Below are positions 1-12,680 of a DNA stretch of 64,000 nucleotides, piece after piece. Every line of letters starts with the position of its first letter. Within the stretch, counting starts at the first letter, position 1. A program made the position numbers and the translations under genes. The DNA is from Piper betle (lineage: Eukaryota; Streptophyta; Magnoliopsida; Piperales; Piperaceae): the NCBI GenBank assembly GCA_033002965.1, contig JAURVB010012608.1, positions 124,001 to 188,000 of the forward strand, in the 5' to 3' direction. A model generated the notes under the pieces. That model saw only the letters and a list, made by a program, of their open reading frames with translations. It made no database searches and had not been told where the DNA came from.

Positions 1-633
1 GCCGGCGGCCTGGGCGACGGACTTGCGCCGTTGGATCTCGGAGAGCAGCTCCTTGTGCCCTCTTCGGAAGCACTCATTCGCGAACTCCCACCGATCGGGC
101 ACCACCTTTCGGAATCCCTGCCATCACCACCCAAAATCCCAGCAGGTTTCCTTAGCTCGTTCATCATTGAACAGAGAATCAAAACCTTCTTCCAAGATGA
201 TAAACATGGAGAAAATTTGAGGTCATGACTTCCTAAGATCTTATCTTTTGGGTCAACAAAATAAGAAATTAAACAAAAAACATTGCATTAAATGATAAGT
301 CCAAATTCCTATACCAATTCCTCGACCAAAACGAAGACGTCGTTGTAACGTCAAAAAGAGAGAGTAGGGATGGAAAAAGTGTTAGAAGAGACAAAGACAG
401 AATGAATCAAAGAGTTGAAGAGTACGTACATAGGTATTGAGTTGACGGACGAAGCTAGCGAAGTTGTTGTGCTTGAAGTAGTTGGGGAGGAGGTCGCGTG
501 CAAACTCGGCGGGCTTCCAGACCACGAAGCTCGTCCCGTCCTCGTTCCACGAGATGACGTCGTCCACGCTCCACTCCTCCACCAACTGGTACGTCTTCGT
601 CAGAAACGGCGCCGGCAAGCACTTCTGCGCCAT
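1..633 (-). CDS. Class B heat-stress transcription factor, 5' part (two exons, runs off window start)
   Basis: Nuclear DNA-binding protein that recognises heat-shock elements; class B members usually act as repressors or co-regulators. Exon 1 (633-430) starts at [16 protein letters not shown] and ends at FVRQLNTY. Exon 2 (117-1) begins [15 protein letters not shown] and continues to [14 protein letters not shown], still open at the window edge. The junction Y|GF, donor GTACGT at 429 and acceptor AG at 119-118 match the intron that conventionally splits the Hsf DNA-binding domain, between helices H2-H3 and the rest. The reading frame is also open upstream to 690, but the domain begins directly after 633, so 633 is the better start. 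The oligomerisation and C-terminal parts lie outside the window. Class B is inferred from the compact N-terminus and the DNA-binding domain; the subclass (B1, B2, B3 or B4) is unresolved. Confidence 0.93.
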
Positions 634-857
634 TTTTAATTCCCCGCCAAGTCTACCAATTAAAACTACTCCTCCGATCCCCCCTCCCAATCAAGAAAAA
701 AAAAGCCGGAAAACAGCACGATGACAAGTACTTTCAAATTCGGCCGGGTTTGGAGAAGAGCAAGAGCGCGGTGAGGAACTCCCACCCCCAGCAGTAGAAA
801 CCGTGGAGCTTCTCAGAACTGCTCAGAACAACAGCGAATGAGTTGCAGCACCGCGAC

Positions 858-1047
858 GAACATTCCATCACAGACCACGCCGATCCCACTGTGATAATAC
901 CATAACGCTTGGAAGAAGGGATGATGGGAGAAGATCAGATATCCCTTTTGAGTTCGAGAAAATTCGAGAACGAGGACGAGGAGAGGCAGGGATGGAGTTG
1001 TTGGTTAAAAAGGCGGGGACGAAAGATCTAGCGATGGTTGAAGCTTC
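858..1047 (-). promoter_or_regulatory. Cluster of heat-shock elements upstream of the Hsf gene
   Basis: Three matches to alternating GAA/TTC blocks lie 225-415 bp upstream of the Hsf start. A perfect four-block site, TTCGAGAAAATTCGAGAA, is at 953-970. Two-block GAAnnTTC sites are at 858-865 (GAACATTC) and 1040-1047 (GAAGCTTC). A four-block run is the classical binding site of Hsf trimers, so heat induction or auto-regulation is likely. That regulatory role is an inference; no expression data are visible here. Confidence 0.6.
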
Positions 1048-1109
1048 TTCGATTTTGTCGTGTGGTCGACGGTTAGGATTGTGGAACGTGGCAAAATTTG
1101 GACACATCT

Positions 1110-2447
1110 TTTTTTTTTTTGGGTAATTGGTCGGTTGGTCAGAATTTCTTTTTATATTTTATACCAATAAAAATTTGTTACTCAATCAACATTTTAAAAA
1201 TAATCCCTTATTAAGTATATACGATGCTAATTTTAACATTTTGATAATAAATAAATTTTATTACCAATACATTTTTAAATGTTGATAGTGTCTTATACCC
1301 AATTAAACTAGAAGAAATTTTTACTCTTTTTATATTCAATTTTTATAAATGAAATTATTATTATTTTTTAAAAAACATATGCATGCATGTGACAACTTAT
1401 TTATTTATCTTGCATGTGAGTTTAAAATTTTTTAAGGGTGTTTGGTTTTAATATTTTGGCCTGTTTATTAAAAAATATAAAATTAGAATAGCATGACATT
1501 AGCAAACTATAAAAATTGTAGAAATACCTTTTAAAAGCATTCACTGAGTTGCAAAATAAATAACAAGGTCATTTTTTTTCCAAAAGTTTGATCGACATAA
1601 TCAGACCAGGTTGTAGATCCTAATTTGTAGAATTTCTCCACTTGGTTTCTCAGCAATTTTGGTCTTTGTTCTTGACTTATTTGCGTGACGCGGGCCTTTG
1701 AAATTTGAGTCACCATCTTTTTCTCCTTTTTTAAGATACTTTCCTTCACTCTTCGTATTGTTGCAACTTACAACACTAATACAAAATAGAAGAATAAAAG
1801 CAGCCTTACAAAACCAGAGAAACCATCTTAGATCATTTTTCAGATACTGTTTTAAACAGGAAGAAGCTGCAAGGAATTGACAGAAGCATACATAAATAAC
1901 TTCGACCCTATCGAGCAGCAAGTGATGAAATCATGTGAAGAAATTAGCGGTGAAATACGCGTTACCGTCTTTGAAAGAAGTAGGTGTGCAAATTCCCGGG
2001 CGAAGTCAAATTTTCATCACCCTGTTACTAAAACGCCTATAGTCCACGTTAGAAAAATTTTCATTACCAACCCAATTCTTGAACAAGATTTTTGCGGCCA
2101 GAGTTGATAAATAGGATGTAAATATAATATATACATATGATGTCCAAACAAATTTATCTTTTTTATCTAAAATAATTAATAACACACTCATAAGAGGTTT
2201 AGTTCAACACCTGCGTTTGAGCTGATTATAGCACTTTATTTGGCTCTTACTTTGTCATCTCGTATGATTTAGAGATGTTATATACTTAATAGAAGCTGCA
2301 TGTTGGCCAAGAACGTTTTTTATGATAAAATAATTAATCGACAGCCAACGTCAAGTGGAAATTGGATGACTGCAAATTACTTCGCATTCTCTAATGTAAT
2401 GTGGTAGCCGTGCATTAGGGACATTGTAGACAAAGCTGCTAAATACC
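1110..2447. other. AT-rich intergenic stretch, no supported gene
   Basis: Highly AT-rich. Two overlapping minus-strand frames (1601-1921 and 1531-1749) are open for 70-106 codons, but I recognise no domain and see no splice context. It is left as non-coding. Confidence 0.5.
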
Positions 2448-2473
2448 TATATATATATATATATATATATATA
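2448..2473. repeat. (TA)n microsatellite
   Basis: About 13 TA repeats directly abut the left end of hAT-like copy A. Expansion here may have erased that copy's target-site duplication. Confidence 0.9.
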
Positions 2474-3353
2474 GCTTGATGCACGAATCGGCTGATTCTG
2501 TACGAAATCGGCCGATTTAAATCGGATCGGCGTCACGCCGATCCAATTTTGGGGCCGACTCGGTCGGCCCCAAATTGGTCCACGAATCGGCCGTTTTCGG
2601 CCGATTCCGACCGATTTAACTCGGAATCGGAATCGGCCGATTTAAATCGGAATCGGTTTTTTAAGAAATTACCAAAATACCTTAGGTATGATTTTTATTA
2701 AATTATTTAAGCATGGGTAAAATGGTAATTTGGATTTTAAAAACCTAAAATCAAACCCGCTCCCCCACACCGCCGCCCGCCGCCGCCCTTTTCCGCCCTC
2801 CGCCGTGAGTCCCTGACTCCGGGCTCGCCGCCGACCGGGCTGCCGACCTCGCCGCCGACCTCGCAACGTCGCCGCCGACGTGTGGCCGGACCGAATCGGG
2901 CTGTGACGCACGAATCGCCGCCGACTCCGGCCGCCTACTGTTCGTCCGACCGGGCTGCCGACATCCTCCGACATCGCCGCCGCGAGACTCGCCGCCGACC
3001 GGGCCGCCGGCAGCGGCGGGGTAAAGATCGGAGGGTGGCATTCTCGTAATTAAAAGTTGACTCGAGTCTAACTCGAGTTAAAAATAATAATTAATTCTAA
3101 ATAATTTTAAAAAATCTTAAAAAATATTTAAAAATATCATAAACTATAATACACAGAATAATATCAAAATAACATCAATACCTAATCTTAATATATTTAT
3201 ATTATGAATTGTCAAATTATTATATATGACCGATTAAACTAATTTAGACCGATTCAACTGAACCGATTCCTGACCGATTCAGACCGATTCCGATTCCGAT
3301 TCCGACTCCCTGGAAAACCGATTCCGATTCTGATTCCGATTCATGCAACCATG
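2474..3353 (-). mobile_element. Non-autonomous hAT-like element, AATCGG/CCGATT family, copy A
   Basis: About 880 bp, inverted relative to copies B and D. The ends are inverted repeats: left TTGATGCACGAATCGG and right CCGATTCATGCAACCATG. Inside the left end are runs of CCGATT/AATCGG and the palindrome GGGCCGACTCGGTCGGCCC. The middle is a GC-rich core (about 2755-3030) flanked by AT-rich arms, followed by more CCGATT arrays. No transposase is encoded; open frames in the core are composition artefacts. The family assignment rests on copies B and D, which carry 8-bp target duplications. A clean duplication is not visible for this copy. Confidence 0.8.
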
Positions 3354-4609
3354 ATACAGGTGTGTATGTATATGTTCACTTCATGACAATCCCCATTGAG
3401 AACTTAATGAGCTCAAGCAGTGGTCATATAGACGGCCGCACGAGATAAGCTGGCATTTTAAAGCGACTTCACAAAAGGATCAAAAGTCTTTCGTTTGAAG
3501 AGAACAAAAAAAAAGACTCAGTCTTTGCTGATTACACAAGATAAGAAAAGCGTCACTGGGGGTTACATCAACCAAAGCAACCATGAAAACCTGCAGGTCA
3601 AGTTCTTCTTAACTACTTCATGTTCATATCGTAATAGTATGTATTTGAAATTTAGACATCATGGAGGATTGGCAAAGAAGATTGAAGAGCATAGGATGGC
3701 TTATATTCACACACGCACACGGTATAACTGTGCATGTTATTAAAAATATTTGGGTCTTATTCAAAATGGCTAACTAGCCACTTAAATAATTCAATTCTTA
3801 GCATTTAATAAAGCGTTAACTCATATTTATTTTGGATGTAAGACTATTCCCAACAATTAGTACTTGAGATTTAATGAAACACCTGGTGGACATGCTGGTA
3901 TTTTTTTTGTTTTTTCCCAAGAAAACGTGTTTTACCCGGTAAATTTATCTTAATTAAATGATTTATAACTTTTATTCTCTTAATTGCTTAATTTTTAGTC
4001 AATTTAATTTGGATCGAATTTTTGATTGATAACTTTATATATATCATAAATCGTTGTGACCTCATTGCCGTTTACAGTTCTCAGTATAGTAGCCGCACAT
4101 CCGTTCCTTTGTTTAGTAGCAGAAGAAAAAAGAAAAATAAATATATTTAAATGACTATTATCTTATAATTACATAGAAAGAAAACAAAAATTTGTAAGGC
4201 AAAAGAGTTATTTTAACCATTTTATAATTTTTTTGCGAGAAAATAACCTTTGATCGCGTTTTTAATTTTCATAGCAAGACAAATAAGAGGCATCGCGAGA
4301 AAAAGGCGAGGCCATTGCTCGTGATGAAGCCCACGCCACTCGAGTTGGAAATAAATATATATCCAATTCGCTCTTCGGGAAGGCTCATATACGATTCTTA
4401 AGGCCCACACTTCTTAAAGCAACCTCTAGGCCCATATGCTTCTTTCTACCCAAAGCAAGGCCCATACAGCTTGTTTACATCATAACTTTGGCAGAATAGA
4501 CCGATCCGGTGATTGTAATCCCAATAAATAGAGCCCTAAACTGATTTAATTTAAAGAGTCCATCCACTAAAATGAGCTCTCAAAATCTGTGTATGACTCC
4601 TTCCCTAAC
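3354..4609. other. Intergenic stretch, no supported gene
   Basis: AT-rich sequence with scattered short open frames (for example 3495-3743) that show no recognisable domain. Confidence 0.5.
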
Positions 4610-4617
4610 CTCCAGAG

Positions 4618-5172
4618 TAGGATTGCTAATTGAGCGAGCCAGCTCCTGAGCATTTAGCGTTTGACTCGGCTTGACTCGACTCGAAACTCGACATTTAAAT
4701 GCTCGACTCAAACTCGACTCGAACTCGAATCTTACGAGCCGAGCTTGAACAAAGTCGTGTTCGACTCAGCTCGACTCGGTTGTAACTCGAACTCGACTCG
4801 ATAAAATAATATAATAATATAGTCTTTATATTATATTATATATATATATGTAAAATATAATAAAGAAGCAAGATAGTTGAGATGGTAAGTATTCACCTTG
4901 ATGACTTCAAGATAGTGAGGTACTTTCGACTTTTAATCGAGCTGGTTTCGAGCTAACGAACGAGCTGGGCGAACGAGCTCACAAAAATTCAATAGTTTAA
5001 GTATATTCGAGCTCGAGTCAAGCTCGAACATATAAAAGATATTCGAATCGAACTCGAGCATGTATGTGCAAAATTCGTTCGATCTCGAGTCGAGTTCAAA
5101 CGAGTTTCAAACTATTCGAGTCGAGTTCGAACACATGTTGAGCTCGGCTCGCTCGCTCAATTAGCACCCTTA
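4618..5172. mobile_element. hAT-type MITE rich in CGAGTCGAG/CTCGAACTCG words
   Basis: Terminal inverted repeats TAGGATTGCTAATTGAGCGA (left) and the complement of a right end CTCAATTAGCACCCTTA. It is flanked by a perfect 8-bp duplication CTCCAGAG at 4610-4617 and 5173-5180. TAGG...CCTTA-type ends with an 8-bp duplication are typical of non-autonomous hAT elements. The interior consists of many imperfect CTCGACTCGAG-like words and carries no coding capacity. Confidence 0.8.
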
Positions 5173-5290
5173 CTCCAGAGTCTAGAGTTTCGAGTTCGAA
5201 CGAGTTTCAAACTATTCGAGCCGAGTTCGAACACATATTAAATTCGGCTCGCTCACTCAATTAGCACCCTTACTCCAGAGTCTAGAGTTT
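5091..5290. repeat. 100-bp tandem duplication spanning the right end of the MITE
   Basis: 5091-5190 and 5191-5290 are near-identical. Each unit carries the MITE right end, the target-duplication sequence CTCCAGAG and 10 bp of flank (TCTAGAGTTT). The copying therefore happened after the element had inserted. Confidence 0.88.
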
Positions 5291-5409
5291 GTATCAGCAA
5301 TGACGAACCATTGGGAAGAAACTTGCAACAGTACATGCAACTATCCATATTTACATGCTCTGAAATGTTTTAATAAAATATCTAAACGTAGTAATTTATG
5401 CTATTTCGG

Positions 5410-6396
5410 TATGGGTGCCCGTCGGGTCCCGACCAAACCCGTTCGGTCCGGGTCGGTTAGCAGATAAATGGTTTGGTTTTAGAGAACAGGGTATCCGTTT
5501 ATATATGGTCGGGTTTGGTACGGAATGCCCGGATACCCGGTCCTGGGTAACCAGTTTTATTAAGTAAAAACACCCGAAGCTTATTGTAAAACACCACCGC
5601 TAGGCAACGGCTGTGGAAGGCGACCATGATGGCGACCGTGACGGCAGTGGAGTGTGGAGGACGGCGACACTATTGTGGATGACTACCAACGGCGGCACTA
5701 TTGTGGATCAGGTTTGTCAAGCATGCGAGATTTCATCTTTTTGATGTCAACCTCTACTTTGTGGAGTCTCCGGCACTTGCTCTCCTAGGCAAGAATCCTC
5801 ATTCCATAGTCTTATCAGTTTTGCAGGAATATATACTGCCTTTTCTATTCTCTTGGTGGAATGGTTGTGTTATAGTTGCATTTTCTTAGCAAGTCGGTTC
5901 AATCCTCTGATTGCACCGAGCTTCAATTTGCCTCTTTTGCAAAATTTGACTAGAGCTTGCGGCGGCTGCGGCACAACCTCTGCCCGACGATGATTTTTTG
6001 GACTACAGGAGGAAGAGACCGGTTATCCTTTTCTTGGGAGTTAAAAAATTTTGTGATTGATGCTGCAAACTCTATGCGAAGCTCTGCTCGCTTATACTTT
6101 GCTTTGAGTAGCGGGTTTGAATGTCTTCGTATGGTTGGGTTACTCTAGCTGATGACAATTAGCACCAACAAATAGATGGATCGATTTTACCTGTTCCCAC
6201 ACCCATTTAACTTAATTAATTTTTATTTAAATTTATTACTTAATACTTAATTAGGTTTAAATGATCGGGTTTAAGTTTTATTAAATATAAATAGTAGTGT
6301 TTGGATTAGAATAATTTAAATTTAAAAAATAAATAATCGAATTTGATATATTAAATTCAGGTAATTAACAAATACCCGACTAAAACGGCACCCCCG
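5410..6396. mobile_element. Probable hAT-type non-autonomous element with GGGTCGGGT-rich ends
   Basis: The left end reads TATGGGTGCCCGTCGGGT and the right end reads TACCCGACTAAAACGGCACC, an imperfect inverted repeat of the GGGTGCC...GTCGGGTA type. Possible 8-bp flanks are TATTTCGG (5402-5409) and TCTTTGGG (6397-6404), with two mismatches. Internal open frames (5701-5889, 5957-6148) have no recognisable domain. Boundaries are less certain than for the neighbouring MITE. Confidence 0.5.
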
Positions 6397-6404
6397 TCTT
6401 TGGG

Positions 6405-9400
6405 TACTACTATTACTAAATAATGAAATGGTCCTTTTAAAACCAGCAAAGGCTAGAAAACAAAACCCCATCACATGAATGAACATTCGATGCTGTCTCC
6501 GCCTTACGCCAAAAGAAAACAGTTTCTTCTTTCCAGATTCCCGTCCAAGTTAAAAAAGCAAGCATCAAATTTGCGGAGCTTCCATATCTGTGGACAAAAT
6601 CTAGGATTCAAAAAGCTCCTCCCCTCTCCCCTTTGCCAGCTAACAATGAAGCGACGAGCACTGCGGTTTAGCACCGCAAGAAATCTAGTGCGAAGCCTGC
6701 AAGATCGAAATCTTGCATAGGGGCATGCACTCGATCGTGGAAGAATATCCCTTTGCCTTACAAATTGTGCTTCTTCCACGTATACCTTGACAAAACTAGG
6801 ATTAGCAGCCATCAACCATCTTTCATATGCAATAATTCAAGCATTGCAGATGCTTTTATCAATCTCCCCTTTCACTAAGCCTTTGGCTAATCAGAAATAT
6901 TATCGACTTGTCCTGTTCTCACCGAGTTCCAAGAAAAACTTGGTTAACATTCTCACTTATCCTCGGAGATAGACTACCAAAGAATTTTGTATTAACTAAG
7001 TTATCTAAGGCTTGGTCGGTCGCCGTATATTCTAAAGTTACGCATTTTATCACCTTTGGAGCCACTTGAGCTCTGTTTCACTCTCTCAATCGCTTGACAG
7101 ACATGCATGGATTTGAAGATCACCCATAGGGCACGCCTTATTCGACTGAAACAATATTTTGGCGTTTCCCTCTCCCTCACCTTATTGTATTCAAGCTATC
7201 TGTCAATAATTTATTTGAATTCTACTTTACCAAACTCAGAAATGAGCCATCATAGTCTGCATGGAAGCAAACACCCTGATTATCAGACGTCTTCTTCCAT
7301 CGCAATTCTTACGCACAAGCATGCACTTATTTGTGCATGGGAATTATGTTTTGTAAAAGATAAGCATTTGGAACGTGATTTCCAATCGGAAATAGCGAAA
7401 CTTATTAGAAGTGTACACCAATATTATAGTTGTCTTACAATCATAATAATGATCTCTGCTTTCCAATGCCATGGAATTTTCCTACAGATGGTGAAGTGCT
7501 GCGAGATATAAGAACCAAAATGCTGCGAAGATAAGAACCGATAGAGCATTAGAAGATCAAAGTATTAACTTGGTGCAACTAAGAAATATATTCTACACTC
7601 GTAACATATAGTGCAAACTCGCCGAAAATTCTGATAGTGATTCGATCATATATCTCCAGACTTGCATAATATTTGTTATGGTTGTTCTGCTTCTTTCTTT
7701 TTTTGCTTTATGCGAAGCTTTATGTCAATTGTCTTTGTTTTAGAGGGACAATATTAATTTGTCTCATACGGCTGGAGCATATATATGATCTGAGATAGGG
7801 GCCGGGGAAAGCAGTGATATTATATGTGTGGCAGGAAGCGAGACCATACGATGATGAAAACGAAGAATCTGATCAAATTATCGAATTCGACCGACTCTAT
7901 GGTGCATCCAGCTGTAAAAAGGCTCAATAATTTTTCAGCTTTGATGAACTTCAACGTATTAAGTGATCCCTTTTTCATCAAAGTAGTCAAAAAACTAAGA
8001 ACATGCCATGCACATCTCGCTCTCAGCTCTCTGTGATGGGGAATGATCAAAAGCGTCGGCTGCACCATTGATGCTGCTTTGAAGACCTATCTTCCTCAAT
8101 AATCAAGGGGACCATCTAAATGTCATCAGGACTTCTCTTTTAAGTCTTTCTCAGTGCAACACTTTTAAGGTTGGAAGCTAGAGGGACCAAATTACAACGA
8201 CTAAAACTATATCATGTATGCATTTTTATAATTTGCTTAATTCTTTTTCTCAAGGTATGTCTATAGTTATCTCGAGATCAATGATGAACATATTAATGTA
8301 TCTACTTTCATGATCTCAAGATACATATTAACCTGCATGATTTGTTGCCAATTAATGATGAAGAATCAGGTCAACTAGGTTACCATCCACCCGTGAATAT
8401 GCGCACTATAAACATAATAATGTTAACTTATGTTACCATTATGGAAAGCAGAGGCACATTAAAGATGGAAAGAGCGGGGGATTAAATTATCAGAACAAGG
8501 GCCCGCTAGTGCTAGCTTGCTATTCGTAGGATCGATCCTCTACCTTGAATTAATCAACTCTCTTTGCTAATACTTAATTATGTACAAATGGTCGAGTATT
8601 ACATTTTTTCGGAAGACCTAAAACTGACAAATATATGACTTAATTATGCACAAGCTGTTACTCATATGACAAAAGGTTCTATTACTTGCTAAAAGAATAA
8701 AATAGAGAACTACAAAGTTGTCTCTTTAAAAATATCGTGGAATTTGATATGAGAGAAACTCATTGCCTCGTGACTTTGAATTGTAATAATAGAGTCGTGA
8801 AGGTAAAGTCGGGAAGTTTATCGACTTAAAATAGAGTTTTTACGCTGACGTCCGAATCAGCAAGGTATGGCCTTCTAATCTTCTACAAGATATTGTTGAC
8901 TTTTAAATCCAATCATCATGGCCATGAGTTACTCATAATTGGTTTGATGCAGAAATTCGCAATGAGTGAGACCTTGATTAGATTAAACAACACGGTGCTA
9001 GGAGGATCTACTACGATAATGTGTCGACAATTATCAACAATTGAACATGAATCAAACTTTCATGGTATAAAAATTAGAAAGAAGAAAACAACGTTGCATG
9101 GCAATATAAGTGCATGACACCACAGCACCAAGCAACTCAACATCCATTTCAATCACTCAGGGGTCATTCTCCTACGAGGGGACACTCTGCATCCCAAACA
9201 GAGTAATCTGAAAACCACCGGAAAATGCCATGAGAACGACCGTGGCCCGAACTATGGAAGAAGAGAGACAGACGAGCCGGCCCGGGCCAGGTAATTTCCG
9301 AAAGTGGTCCGCCCACTTACCCAACCAATCCGACTTTCCCTTGCCCTCCGGCTGCTTCTCGTAGCGTAGCGGAACTCTCTGGAAACGGCCCACTAGCGTG

Positions 9401-9420
9401 CGTACGCGTGTCCTGCCAGC
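6405..9420. other. Intergenic stretch, no supported gene
   Basis: Several open frames of 60-134 codons (6475-6720, 6787-6972, 7107-7511, 7824-8036) have no recognisable domain, no neighbours with matching splice sites and ordinary AT-rich composition. Nothing else is identified. Confidence 0.45.
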
Positions 9421-9431
9421 TAGGCCGACGG

Positions 9432-9474
9432 CGACGTCCCATTCCCCTGACGTCGGTCACCGGTAACTGACGTC
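9432..9474. promoter_or_regulatory. Cluster of TGACGTC/GACGTC motifs
   Basis: Three GACGTC cores lie within about 45 bp: GCGACGTCCC, CCTGACGTCGG and ACTGACGTCACGTCGG. TGACG is the core bound by plant TGA-type bZIP factors. No gene start is recognisable nearby, so function is unproven; the surrounding GC-rich patch (about 9170-9780) may be a decayed promoter. Confidence 0.3.
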
Positions 9475-9789
9475 ACGTCGGCCGGTAGTGGCCCTCGTTC
9501 GTGATTGTTCTCAAATCTAGTTTTGATTTTCCGTACAACCTAGCCCGCCCGGATCTTGATGATTTGAAAGCGATCGGTCCCAGTCATGCTTTCTTTGCCG
9601 TCCGATGGGGGCACACAAGTGGGGCCCATGGCGTTTGCTTGGATGGGAGGTAAAGATCGAGCTAGGCCCCGCCGTGGGCCGGAGAACCGTAGGAAGGGCA
9701 AGTTTTTTGGACACACCTCTCCCACTTGGGAGGTACGCCCTGCTCGGGTGCGCGTGTCATGGCAACACAAAAACGAAATTTTTTTAAAT

Positions 9790-10710
9790 AAAATATAGTC
9801 TTTTAAAAGCCCACTAATTAAAAAAATTTCATGAAAAAATAATAATTAGTTAGTAAAATTCATAGATAGTTATTTCCTCCATAATTATCAATGAGATTTT
9901 TATTTGTGAGATTTTAAGAATTTTTTTGGTGTGACTTTGTTGAAATTTTTCTCCAAGCCGGCGTGCCACGTTTGGGGGGCATGGAAAAGGGTGCGTACAA
10001 AATTGGGTGTGCTTAAAATTAATCTGCGGCAAAGGTTTTTTTTTCAAACCGACGTGGCCAGGTTTGTCACCACTCTTTCGCGGTGGAGTCCAGAGGCTCC
10101 CACCGAAAGAAAAATCTAACCTCAAATTTGATTAGCCTAATTATAAGATCAACAGACAAGGCAATACGAGCCCTTCCTATTTCCCATTCGGCCTTACGTG
10201 GCCACATGGATCCTAGCATTAAATTACGCATGACGACTATCATAGCTTGTGACAACGCATGCTAATTGAATTGAAGTGCATTACTAATTAGGCCAAAAAA
10301 TATATATATATCTGCTGTAGCTACCTGGAGAGATTGATATTGAAAATCTTTGGCCATGTCTGCATCACCTTCACATAAGAGATAACCAACAAAATAGAGG
10401 GGTAAGGCGGAGGAAGAGCTAGCCGGAACTTTTCAAGGGAAATTATAAAGATTTGGAATTATCCTTGCAACATCTAGAATTATCTTTCGATCTTATATAT
10501 TGTCACAATCAAAAGAAACGCATATATAACATAATAACGGACAGCTTTGCATTTATTTTATAATAGTTAGAATTATCTTTAAATATTATTGTGAGGTTAA
10601 AACATACACACATATATATATATATATCAAAAACAGAGAAATCTATATATAATCTAAAGAAAAGATTTTCCAAACAATCCTTAGTCACCCAAAGAAAAAT
10701 CTTTCCTTAA
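9790..10710. other. AT-rich intergenic stretch, no supported gene
   Basis: No recognisable coding, RNA or mobile-element signature. Open frames at 9850-10125 and 10067-10255 are short and overlap each other on both strands. Confidence 0.45.
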
Positions 10711-11060
10711 GATCCGCTTGGTTGACATAAAAATAATATAAATAAAAAAATTATGCGAGATTAAAATATAATGAGATAAAATGATTTAAAATTTTTTAAA
10801 AATTCTTACATGCTTAGATAATAAAAATAAGATAAAAATAAAATATATTTTCTTATATGCATGTACAGGTACCTTTCAAAATTTCTACTAATTTCTTTTA
10901 TTATTCATGAGAAATTATTGCTTTTATATTTTTTATAAAAACTTATTTTGAGTGAAATTTTAAAAAAATTGATTAAATTTCAAGATATTTCAATATAATA
11001 AAATTTGTGACCTACAAATTTTATATTTTTTTATATAATTTTAAGTCAACCAAACGTGCC
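10711..11060. mobile_element. MITE-like element with TTGGTTGAC inverted ends
   Basis: The left end GATCCGCTTGGTTGAC pairs with the right end GTCAACCAAACGTGCC (9-bp perfect core, extended imperfectly). The interior is about 85% A+T with no coding capacity. The target duplication was not resolved, so the superfamily is not assigned. Confidence 0.5.
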
Positions 11061-11250
11061 CATATAAAAAGAATGATAATAATTAAAAGTTTATGAGATT
11101 AACATGCCTCCAATTGATATATAAGATGTGTGATTAAAACTTAGTGACATCTGTATGTAATCAAATAAAAATAAATGCTACAACCGACAAACTCTTCCAT
11201 TTGCAAATCATAAAAAACTTTGTGAATTTAGTTTGGTATAATTAGTGAGG

Positions 11251-11251
11251 A

Positions 11252-11312
<61 letters not shown>
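11251..11312. repeat. Compound microsatellite (AT)n(AAT)n
   Basis: About nine AT units run directly into about fifteen AAT/TAA units. Confidence 0.95.
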
Positions 11313-11314
<2 letters not shown>

Positions 11315-11505
11315 TGTTGACTTTGAGCGAAAGATTTTTCAAAATCAAATATTTAAGTGAAATGATAATCTTAAAGTGGCCACTTTGAAATCTTGAGTTC
11401 GGTAATTGTTAGTGGACACAAACGCACTCTGGGATCTTCATGGTTGAATTTATTAGTGATAGAGACACGTTTCAAATTATTTTTGAATTTATTATTCACT
11501 GCATA

Positions 11506-11790
11506 GGATCCATTTGGTTAGCTTGAAAATTATATAAATAAAAAAATAATTTTATTGGAAATAAAATTATAATAAAATAAAATTATATAAAAAATTTAAA
11601 AATTTCTTTTATCTGTTTCAATAATAAAAATATAAAAATATAAAATATTTTTTCCCACTTAAGTCTCTCAAATTTTTCTCAATTTCTTTTTATATTTAAA
11701 AAAAATTAATTTGTAAAATTTTTACATAGATTTATTTTAACCAAAAAATAAATTTTTTTATTAAATTTCTTTGACAACTAAAACACAAAG
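11506..11790. mobile_element. Second TTGGTTxxC MITE-like element
   Basis: The left end GGATCCATTTGGTTAGC resembles that of the 10711-11060 element. The right end is poorly defined (GACAACTAAAACAC near 11775-11788). The interior is extremely AT-rich. Assignment is by similarity of the left end only. Confidence 0.3.
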
Positions 11791-12680
11791 AAGATTTAGA
11801 TCTCAAAATTTTTTGTAAATGATTTCACGCATCTAAACATATTATATTTCAATAATATTTAAGTTAATCACAGGCTAACCTGGAATTTCATTATTATTAT
11901 TCTATTTTTTAAGTTGGCGTCGGAAGACGAGCCCTTCATAACTAATAAAAATCCATCCCACGAAGACCCACCGTTGGTTGCGTGGGCATATTTTATAGAT
12001 CATAAAATTTCAGCATGACAACTGTCATAACTTTTTACAACACATTCTAAATTGGAATTAAAAAATGGACGGCATTTCGATCTTCCACATACTCCCTAAG
12101 TGGAGCAGCGAGATTTGTAGAAAGGCGAGGACGAAGTAGGTGGCACGGTCGGTCAAGTGATCAAGTTGAAGTGTGATTATAGTCGCTTGCAGCTTGAACA
12201 TATTATCATGCTGATGGAGAGGAGGAGAGTTCTATCAATCTGATTTTTAATTTAGTTCTACCTAAATGAGCTTCATTCAATCTACGTTTTTTTTAATATA
12301 TATATAAAAAAGATCAATACGTTTGTGTGCATGCTAATTTATCTCTCCTACATTCTGGGCATAGCGCGAAGGATCGATCCATGAGAAGATCACAATCAGA
12401 TTTCACCGGTTAGAAGTCAAAAATCTTCATCACCACACACATGGACTCTTGCAACATGCGGCTGCTGCTGTGGAGAGATTCACGTAAGATTTTTGCTTGG
12501 GGTGAAGGGAACATGCGTAATTTCCCTTTTCATATCGACCTAAATAGCTTGGTATTTGAACCTCGGTGATTGATTCATCACCCCCTTCACAGTCCCGCTC
12601 TATTCTTGTATACGTACAGTACACTACACACAATGCATTATCCGACTCTTCGTTCTCATCCACACAGTCCCCCCCCACTT

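Noticed and set aside
2669..3041. Arg/Gly/Pro-rich open frames on the minus strand, and similar ones at 27465-27886, 40371-40926 and 50464-50834
   Set aside because: They lie in the GC-rich core of the hAT-like elements, are open in several frames at once and show no domain; high GC content removes stop codons.
7107..7511. 134-codon open frame
   Set aside because: No recognisable domain, ordinary AT-rich composition and no promoter or splice context.
9172..9393. 73-codon minus-strand frame
   Set aside because: No domain; GC-rich patch only.
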